Shown here: piece by piece, positions 55,507 to 64,000 of the stretch | How the letters are laid out: every line of letters starts with the position of its first letter | Numbering within the stretch: the first letter of the stretch is position 1 | Origin: G963664935 sp963664935 | GTDB taxonomy: Bacteria > Pseudomonadota > Gammaproteobacteria > Methylococcales > G963664935 | Direction of reading: 5' to 3' | DNA length: 64,000 nucleotides | Assembly: GCA_963664935.2 (NCBI GenBank) | Contig: CAXXSE010000007.1 | Location: 310,001-374,000 of the forward strand | Notes under the pieces: model-generated | What the model was told of the DNA's origin: nothing | The model's input: the letters and a program-made list of their open reading frames with translations, nothing else | The model's database searches: none | Program-made: the position numbers and the translations under genes

Positions 55507-55627
55507 AGAACCACCGGATCACTAAGACCTACTTTCGTACCTGCTCGACTTGTCCGTCTCGCAGTCAAGCGCTCTTTTGCCTTTACACTCATTGCATGAT
55601 TTCCGACCATGCTGAGAGCACCTTCGT

Positions 55628-55670
<43 letters not shown>

Positions 55671-55932
55671 ACCCACCATACACTGTCCTCAACCCGGATT
55701 ACGGGCCTAAGTTAGAACTCTAAATATACCAGGGTGGTATTTCAAGGTCGGCTCCACGAGAACTAGCGTCCTCGCTTCACTGCCTCCCACCTATCCTACA
55801 CAAGTAGATTCAAAGTCCAGTGCAAAGCTATAGTAAAGGTTCACGGGGTCTTTCCGTCTAGCCGCGGGTACACTGCATCTTCACAGCAATTTCAATTTCA
55901 CTGAGTCTCGGGTGGAGACAGTGTGGCCATCG

Positions 55933-56026
<94 letters not shown>

Positions 56027-56059
56027 CAAGAGCTTCTCCGAAGATAACCCCATCAATTA

Positions 56060-56094
<35 letters not shown>

Positions 56095-56805
56095 GTCCTC
56101 TTACGAGTTTGCAGAGTGCTATGTTTTTGCTAAACAGTCGCAGCCACCTGGTCACTGCAACCCTCTTCGGCTCCAAGAGCAAGTCTTATCACCTACCAAG
56201 GGCGTACCTTCTCCCGAAGTTACGGTACCATTTTGCCTAGTTCCTTCACCCGAGTTCTCTCAAGCGCCTTGGGATTCTCTCCCTACCCACCTGTGTCGGT
56301 TTGGGGTACGGCTACAATCTACCTGATGCTTAGAGGTTTTTCTTGGAAGCAGGGCATCAATCACTTCATTGTCCAATAAAGGACAACTCGTCATCACGCC
56401 TCAGGATTAACAAAAGCCCGGATTTACCAAAGCTCTCTCCCTACACGCTTAAACCAGCACTTCCAACCGCTGGCTGACCTAGCCTTCTCCGTCACCCCAT
56501 CGCAGTAAATCGTAGTACAGGAATATTAACCTGTTGTCCATCGACTACGCCTCTCGGCCTCGCCTTAGGCACCGACTAACCCTGCGCTGATTAGCATTGC
56601 GCAGGAAACCTTGGGCTTTCGGCGAACGGGTTTTTCACCCGTTTTATCGTTACTCATGTCAGCATTCGCACTTCCGATACCTCCAGCACACTTCTCAATG
56701 CACCTTCGCAGGCCTACGGAACGCTCCTCTACCATGCGTATAAATACGCATCCGCAGCTTCGGTACATAGCTTAGCCCCGTTAAATCTTCCGCGCGGGTC
56801 GACTC

Positions 56806-56870
<65 letters not shown>

Positions 56871-56900
56871 AGCCTTCCCACATCGTTTCCCACTGAGCTA

Positions 56901-56932
<32 letters not shown>

Positions 56933-57361
56933 GTTTCCCTTTCCACGACGGACCTTATCACCCGCCGTGTGTCTCCCGTGCTCAAACTGCTCGGTATTCG
57001 GAGTTTGCATCGGTTTGGTAAGTCGGGATGACCCCCTAGCCGAAACAGTGCTCTACCCCCGAGCGTTATACACGAGGCTCTACCTAAATAGATTTCGAGG
57101 AGAACCAGCTATCTCCGGGCTTGATTAGCCTTTCACTCCGATCCACAGCTCATCCCCTCATTTTTCAACATAAGTGGGTTCGGGCCTCCAGTCAGTTTTA
57201 CCTAACCTTCACCCTGGCCATGGATAGATCGCCCGGTTTCGGGTCTACTCCTAGCGACTCATTCGCCCTATTCAGACTCGCTTTCGCTACGCCTCCCCTA
57301 TTCGGTTAAGCTTGCCACTAACAGTAAGTCGCTGACCCATTATACAAAAGGTACGCAGTCA

Positions 57362-57902
57362 CCCAGCACCTAAATTGCTCTAGTTGCTCAGTCCACAACA
57401 CTTGTTAAAGTCTCATGATTATTCCGCCTTCAGCGACCCTAAATAGAATTTAGGTGCTGGGCAGGCCCCTTAATCGTTTTATGTCCCTTTTCAATACTTC
57501 AAACTCTCTTTGATGCGTTGCATCAGAGCCTGTTTGGCTTTTCCGTGCCGCTTTAATGCTTGCTCTCGCCTTCTCGCTGCAACTTCAGAGATATAAGCTT
57601 CGTAGTAGACCAGTTCCCACCGATCTCCTTTTGTCGCCTTGTTTTCACCTTGGTTGTGTGATTTAAAACGGCATTTTAAATCTTTGGTACTACCAAGATA
57701 GTATTTCCCTTCCATTGTGACGCTTTGCAAGACATAAACATAAAACATAGCCTTCTCTTTGCTTTTCCGTCATCAATTGGGTTTCTCTTCGCTGGGTTTA
57801 CCCAGCACCTAAATTCCTCGTTCAGGCTCTGGCGTTAACCCCCACATCAAAACTCAATCTATACGACTTCGCCTAAAGACCTAAAACAATTTAGGTGCTG
57901 GG
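57362..57902 (-). mobile_element. 23S rRNA intervening sequence (541 nt)
   Basis: The ends CCCAGCACCTAAATTG (57362-57377) and CAATTTAGGTGCTGGG (57887-57902) are a perfect 16-bp inverted repeat. A further inverted pair of the same 15-mer lies inside (57447-57461 and 57801-57815). The element thus consists of two ~100-nt hairpins flanking a nuclease ORF. Such stems are normally cut by RNase III without re-ligation. Confidence 0.85.
57491..57748 (-). CDS. GIY-YIG nuclease encoded inside the 23S intervening sequence
   Basis: An 85-residue protein with a complete small GIY-YIG domain: VYVLQS (GIY position), YYLGSTKDLKCRFKSHN (YIG position plus catalytic arginine) and ELVYYEAYISEVAARRREQA with the metal-binding glutamate. 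The size fits the UvrC/YhbQ-like single-domain group. Classical 23S intervening sequences encode a four-helix-bundle protein instead. It is on the same strand as the rRNA, so it would be translated from the rRNA precursor or a weak internal promoter. It may promote spread of the element. Confidence 0.85.
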   Translation of the reverse strand: MFYVYVLQSVTMEGKYYLGSTKDLKCRFKSHNQGENKATKGDRWELVYYEAYISEVAARRREQALKRHGKAKQALMQRIKESLKY

Positions 57903-57954
57903 CTCCCACTGCTTGTACGCATACGGTTTCAGAATCTATTTCACTCCCCTCTCC

Positions 57955-57988
<34 letters not shown>

Positions 57989-58605
57989 TCACTATCGGTC
58001 GGTAAGGAGTATTTAGCCTTGGAGGATGGTCCCCCCATGTTCAGACAAGGTTTCACGTGCCCCGTCCTACTCGATTTCACTTCATAAACCCTTTCGTGTA
58101 CCGGGCTATCACCGTCTATGGCCAGACTTTCCAGACTGTTCCACTAAAATTTATGAAGCTTAAGGGCTGCTCCCCGTTCGCTCGCCGCTACTTGGGGAAT
58201 CTCGGTTGATTTCTGTTCCTCCGGGTACTTAGATGTTTCAGTTCCCCGGGTTCGCCTCTTGACCCTATGTATTCAGATCAAGATAACCCTCTTACAAGAG
58301 CTGGGTTTCCCCATTCGGAAATCCCCGGATCAAAGCTAGTTTGCAAGCTCCCCGAGGCTTATCGCATGCTACAACGTCCTTCGTCGCCTCTTACCGCCTA
58401 GGCATCCACCGTATGCGCTTATTCACTTGACCATATAACCCCAAGCAGTCTGTCTAAACCCGTTTTTGAATTCGAGCCCAGAACACTTTCTCGGCGCTAT
58501 CGGTCAGCTAACATGTTGCTTGATAGAACTCATTCCAACAATCGCCCACACATAACGTGCGAAAGACCGCCGGACTGTGTCTATACAGTGTACAGATTTC
58601 CAAAT

Positions 58606-58617
58606 TGTTAAAGAACA
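58606..58617 (-). promoter_or_regulatory. boxA antitermination site in the 16S-23S spacer
   Basis: On the minus strand TGTTCTTTAACA precedes the 23S gene, matching the boxA of rrn spacers, the binding site for NusB/S10. Confidence 0.75.
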
Positions 58618-58711
58618 GGTGTCTCTTTTAACAGACACTACAAACTAAAACGCTTATCTCGCTTATCTTGTGTAGACAAGCTATCAGCATCTTGGTTTCT
58701 AGTCTCTGGTG

Positions 58712-58787
58712 TGGTGGAGCCAGGGAGGATCGAACTCCCGACCTCCTGCGTGCAAGGCAGGCGCTCTCCCAGCTGAGCTATGGCCCC
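58712..58787 (-). tRNA. tRNA-Ala (TGC anticodon)
   Basis: 76 nt with encoded CCA. Acceptor GGGGCCA pairs with TGGCTCC, the anticodon loop is CTTGCAC and the T-arm holds TTCGATCC. It is in the 16S-23S spacer next to tRNA-Ile. Confidence 0.97.
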
Positions 58788-59107
58788 TTTTACTTGATCT
58801 TTTTCCCTCTGACGGCGTTGCCCTTGTCGCTCACTCAGTCACATACCGATGTATGCTCCTTCCTTCGCTCCGGCGGGCGCCTTGCCAGAGACAAAAATCT
58901 CTGCGTAAAAACTCTAGCCCGTATTTCTTTCCGCGCCAATCTAGGCCTATCAGGAACGCCCAATCGCGCAAAATCCTTTTCGTTAAACTCCTGACCCGAC
59001 TCGGACACGCTTTCACAAGCGTCATTTTGTTCAGGTTGGACTTTTGTATTGGCGAAGTTTGCATCATTAGCAAATGAGTCAATAAAAAAGTTCAAGATGA
59101 ACAAAAT
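58788..59107. other. Long tRNA-Ala/tRNA-Ile spacer, no gene called
   Basis: The 320-nt spacer is longer than usual for an rrn operon. It contains only weakly open frames without motifs and no recognisable tRNA. Confidence 0.5.
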
Positions 59108-59184
<77 letters not shown>

Positions 59185-59258
59185 CGCTCGGTCGCTTTCG
59201 CCAGATCGTCAGATAATCTGTGTGAGTACTCATGCAAGCCTCCAGAATCAACTTGTTT

Positions 59259-60803
<1,545 letters not shown>

Positions 60804-60951
60804 ATAGCTTACTCTAACCCCTAAACCCGCTCGCGCGGATCTAAACATTAGTATTACTTATAACGCCGTACTTCTCAGTACCCGCGCTTTATACCTTAGG
60901 TTAACCCCAAAATATCTCGCACGAGCACCCACACAAATTATCTGTTCAATC

Positions 60952-60963
60952 TGTTAAAGAGCA
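60952..60963 (-). promoter_or_regulatory. boxA antitermination site in the rrn leader
   Basis: TGCTCTTTAACA on the minus strand, the canonical boxA, lies in the leader about 150 nt upstream of 16S. Confidence 0.85.
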
Positions 60964-60998
60964 TCTCTCACATCACTTCGTAACGTCAGAGCTGGGCC

Positions 60999-61026
60999 AT
61001 TATACGTCTCTGCTAATTAGTGTCAA
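60999..61026 (-). promoter_or_regulatory. rrn promoter (sigma-70)
   Basis: On the minus strand TTGACA (61026-61021) and TATAAT (61004-60999) are both consensus, separated by 16 bp. Transcription would start near 60992, giving a leader of about 190 nt that includes boxA. Confidence 0.85.
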
Positions 61027-61078
61027 TGTAAATCGATCATAATTTTCGATCTTTTGACTAGACTTTTGGGCTACGATT

Positions 61079-63656
61079 TTACGAACTCTTTTTGAATACA
61101 ATTTGATCTCCGTCCAAGCCGATCATGATAGTATCCCCGTCGCCAAACTTACTCGCCAACAAATCCTGTGCCAACGGGTTTTCGATTTGATGTTGAAGCG
61201 ATCGCTTTAATGGGCGCGCCCGTAAACCGGATCGTAACCTGCTTCACCCAATTGATCGAGAACCGGCTCGGTTACATTCAACGAAATATTCCGTTCAGCC
61301 AGTCGCTGCTGGAGATATCCGCATTGGATTTTGAGTATCGAGCGAATTTGTTCAACGCCGAGTGGATGGAACACCACGATTTCATCGATTCGATTGATGA
61401 ATTCCGGTCGAAAATGGAGTCTTACATCGTTCATTACGGCTACTTTCATAGCATCATAATTTCGCTCACCAACCAATTCCTGAATTCGCTCAGAACCTAA
61501 ATTAGAGGTCATTATTACCACCGTATTTCGGAAATCAACCGTTCGGCCGTGTCCATCGGTAAGCCTACCATCGTCCAATACTTGTAATAGCACATTAAAC
61601 ACATCCGGATGGGCTTTTTCCACTTCATCCAATAAAATTACCGAATAGGGCTTTCGTCGAACCGCTTCGGTTAGGTAGCCGCCTTGTTCATAGCCAACAT
61701 ATCCAGGCGGAGCTCCAAGCAATCGGGCAACCGAATGTTTTTCCATAAACTCCGACATGTCGACGCGCACCATAGCTTCTTCAGAATCGAACAAGAAATC
61801 GGCTAACGTTTTACACAATTCGGTCTTTCCAACACCGGTTGGCCCCAGAAATAGAAATGACCCATTGGGCCGATTGGGGTCTGATAACCCAGATCGAGAA
61901 CGCCGAATTGCATTGCTCACTGCTTTAATTGCTTCATATTGACCGACCACTCGCTTGGCCAATTCATGCTCCATGCGCAACAGTTTTTCCCGTTCAGCCT
62001 GCAACATTCTAGCGACTGGAATTCCGGTCCATTTGGCAACCACTTCGGCAATTTCGATTTCCGTAACTTTATTTCGTAGTAACGTCATACCCTGCATTTC
62101 GGCTTGAGATGCGGAATTCAATTCCTTCTCCAAACTCGGAATTTCGCCGTATTGAAGTTCAGACATCCGTGTTAAGTCACCAGCACGCCTCGCGGTTTCC
62201 AATCCTAACCGGGCACGTTCCAATTTTTTTTTATATGTGTTGTACCTTGAAGCGCCGATTTTTCCGCCGTCCAGATTTCGTTCAATTCCACAAACTCTTT
62301 TTCTAAACCATCAATTTCCGTCTCCAAGGTTTTCAAACGTTGAATGGAGACCTCGTCGGTCTCCTTTTTCAAGGCTTCGCCTTCTATTTTCAATTGGACC
62401 AATCGACGTTCAAGCTTATCCATCGATTCAGGCTTGGAATCAATTTCCATCCTGATACGACTCGCCGCCTCATCGACTAAATCGATTGCTTTATCGGGTA
62501 GCTGCCTGTCCGTGATGTATCGATGGGAAAACGTAGCCGCCGCAACGATCGCCGGGTCGGTTACATCCACACCATGATGAACCTCATATTTTTCTTTCAG
62601 ACCGCGCAGCATCGCAATAGTATCTTCGACACTGGGTTCATCCACTAACACCTTCTGGAATCTTCGCTCCAACGCCGCATCCTTTTCCACATATTGTCGA
62701 TATTCGTCCAGCGTTGTAGCTCCGATGCAATGCAGTTCGCCTCGGGCAAGCGCCGGTTTCAACATATTCCCTGCATCCATTGCGCCCTCGGCTTTTCCGG
62801 CGCCAACCATGGTATGTAGCTCATCGACAAATAAAATGACTTGCCCCTCTTGCTTGGCGATATCCTTGAGTACAGCCTTTAATCTTTCTTCAAATTCACC
62901 ACGGAATTTTGCTCCCGCGATCAATGCTGACAAATCCAGCGATAGCAATCGTTTGCCTTTAATGCCTTCGGGTACTTCTCCATTGACAATTCTTTGCGCT
63001 AAACCTTCAACTATCGCGGTTTTCCCCACCCCCGGTTCGCCGATTAGCACCGGGTTATTCTTTGTACGCCGTTGCAATACCTGAATAGTCCGTCGAATTT
63101 CATCGTCCCGCCCAATCACGGGATCCAGCTTTCCAGCCTCCGCTTGGTCGGTCAAATTGATACTGTACTTTTCCAATGCCCCACGCTGATCCTCAGCATT
63201 AGGATCGTCAACCCGAACTCCGCCCCTTACCTGCTCTACGGCTTGCTCTAAATCGCTACCCCTTACCCCGGTGTTGTCCATAAGCTTCGCCAAAACACCT
63301 TTTGATCCCAAAGCCGCGAGTAAAAAGATCTCACTCGATATAAACTTATCGTTCCGCTTTTGGGCCAACTTATCGCACAAGTTAAGCATTTTCGCGAGAT
63401 CCTGTGACACTTGCACGTCACCGCCCACACCGTGCACCGTAGGAAATCGACCTAACTCCTCGCCTAGCAACAAACGCAATCGATCAACATTAGACCCTGA
63501 CTGCGACAATAAAGGGCGAACGCTACCATCTTCTTGATCGAGTAACGCGATGAATACATGCACGGGTTCAATAAACTGATGATCTCGCCCTAAAGCCATA
63601 CTTTGGGCGTCCGCGAGTGCTAACTGAAATTTACTGGTAAATTTATCCATCCTCAT
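61079..63656 (-). CDS. clpB: Chaperone ClpB, two apparent frameshifts
   Basis: The protein is a ~860-residue AAA+ disaggregase. Seen are the N-domain (TSKFQLALADAQSMALGRDH), Walker A of NBD1 (GEPGVGKTAI), the coiled-coil M domain, Walker A of NBD2 (GPTGVGKTEL) and the sensor region. The M domain is broken at a run of nine A (62224-62232) where ten would keep frame (HIKK|LERARLGLE). Near the C-terminus one G is missing at 61212-61216 (DPVYG|ARPLKRS), and the true end DQIVFKKSS lies at 61079. Both shifts are in homopolymers, so sequencing error is likely; otherwise the gene is dead. Confidence 0.85.
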
Positions 63657-63712
63657 TGCTTAACACCTTTAGACTATTGATTACCTATTTAATGGGGATT
63701 TGTTGGAGGTTT

Positions 63713-64000
63713 TCAAGAATGCGTAAAGCCATCTAAAAAAGTAATCAGCAGTACCCCAGCGCTAATAAGCAAAATCTGGTGAAAAGTTTCTTTGGCTTCG
63801 GTTCGTGTATGTAGGGTCGGAATCAAGTCGGCCACCGATATATATATGAAGCTGGAGGCGGCAAACGACAAAAAATAGGGCAAAATGTCCTGGAGATCAC
63901 CCAAACTGTAATAGGCTAAAATCCCTCCGACGACGGTTGCTACACTGGATAGAACATTAAAAAACAATGCTTTTGAGCGGGAATAGCCACTTTCCAATAG
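63713..64000 (-). CDS. ZIP-family metal transporter (partial)
   Basis: The last ~94 residues of a ZIP (Zrt/Irt-like) transporter, whose start lies outside the window. Three membrane helices are visible, with the family-type motif FLSFAASSFIYISVADLIPTL followed by HTRTEAKETFHQILLISAGV. It probably imports or balances divalent metals such as zinc or iron. It is 57 bp upstream of clpB on the same strand. Confidence 0.75.
   Translation of the reverse strand, partial: LLESGYSRSKALFFNVLSSVATVVGGILAYYSLGDLQDILPYFLSFAASSFIYISVADLIPTLHTRTEAKETFHQILLISAGVLLITFLDGFTHS

Overview
The window looks like a chromosomal segment of a gammaproteobacterium of moderate G+C content. The evidence is the gene order aroQ-accB-accC-prmA-DUF3426, cytochrome c4-dsbA beside engB, surE-pcm-yqaA, a PBP1B gene, and an rrn operon of the order 16S-Ile-Ala-23S-5S with gamma-type boxA leaders. 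A hopanoid cluster (squalene synthase, squalene-hopene cyclase, hpnG, hpnN, hpnO) and a B12-riboswitch-controlled uptake operon suggest an aerobic environmental lineage. I cannot name the species.

Region 1 (1-16 kb) is an accessory graveyard. It starts with an IS91-type transposase fragment. A remnant of an integron cassette array follows: two ORFan genes on the minus strand separated by a foldable attC site, whose core sequences match across cassette boundaries. A possible group II intron tail lies at its right edge. Next come three truncated REP-associated transposases (RAYTs) with associated repeats, a short housekeeping-like block (MOSC, radical SAM, DUF2784, retropepsin-like protease) and a ruined higBA toxin-antitoxin locus. 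That locus is split by a 151-bp MITE with a 9-bp target duplication. A fragment of a type I restriction subunit follows, then a 4.3-kb NTPase/PD-(D/E)XK gene broken by two frameshifts, which is a candidate defence gene.

Region 2 (16-31 kb) holds the hopanoid operon on the minus strand, then yqaA-pcm-surE, an apparently intact insertion sequence, a conserved hypothetical gene and a DUF3782 gene broken by one stop codon. Several MITEs lie directly at gene 3' ends (hpnO, hpnN, cytochrome c4).

Region 3 (30.5-42 kb) contains fatty-acid and translation housekeeping genes (aroQ-accB-accC-prmA), an orphan CRISPR mini-array (three repeats, two 35-nt spacers), mrcB with a TPR lipoprotein, and prpC-prpD for propionate use.

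Region 4 (42-54.5 kb) has a large exported protein with Ig-like and RTX repeats and one haem-binding motif. After it come the cobalamin riboswitch with btuB, a membrane protein and cobO, then a porin-like gene, DUF3301, dsbA, cytochrome c4, engB and two unknown genes.

Region 5 (54.5-64 kb) is the rRNA operon. Its 23S gene carries a 541-nt insertion in helix 25 that encodes a GIY-YIG nuclease. Upstream are clpB, which has two apparent single-base deletions, and the start of a ZIP-type transporter. Frameshifts in the housekeeping genes clpB and prmA raise the possibility that some broken genes here are assembly errors.
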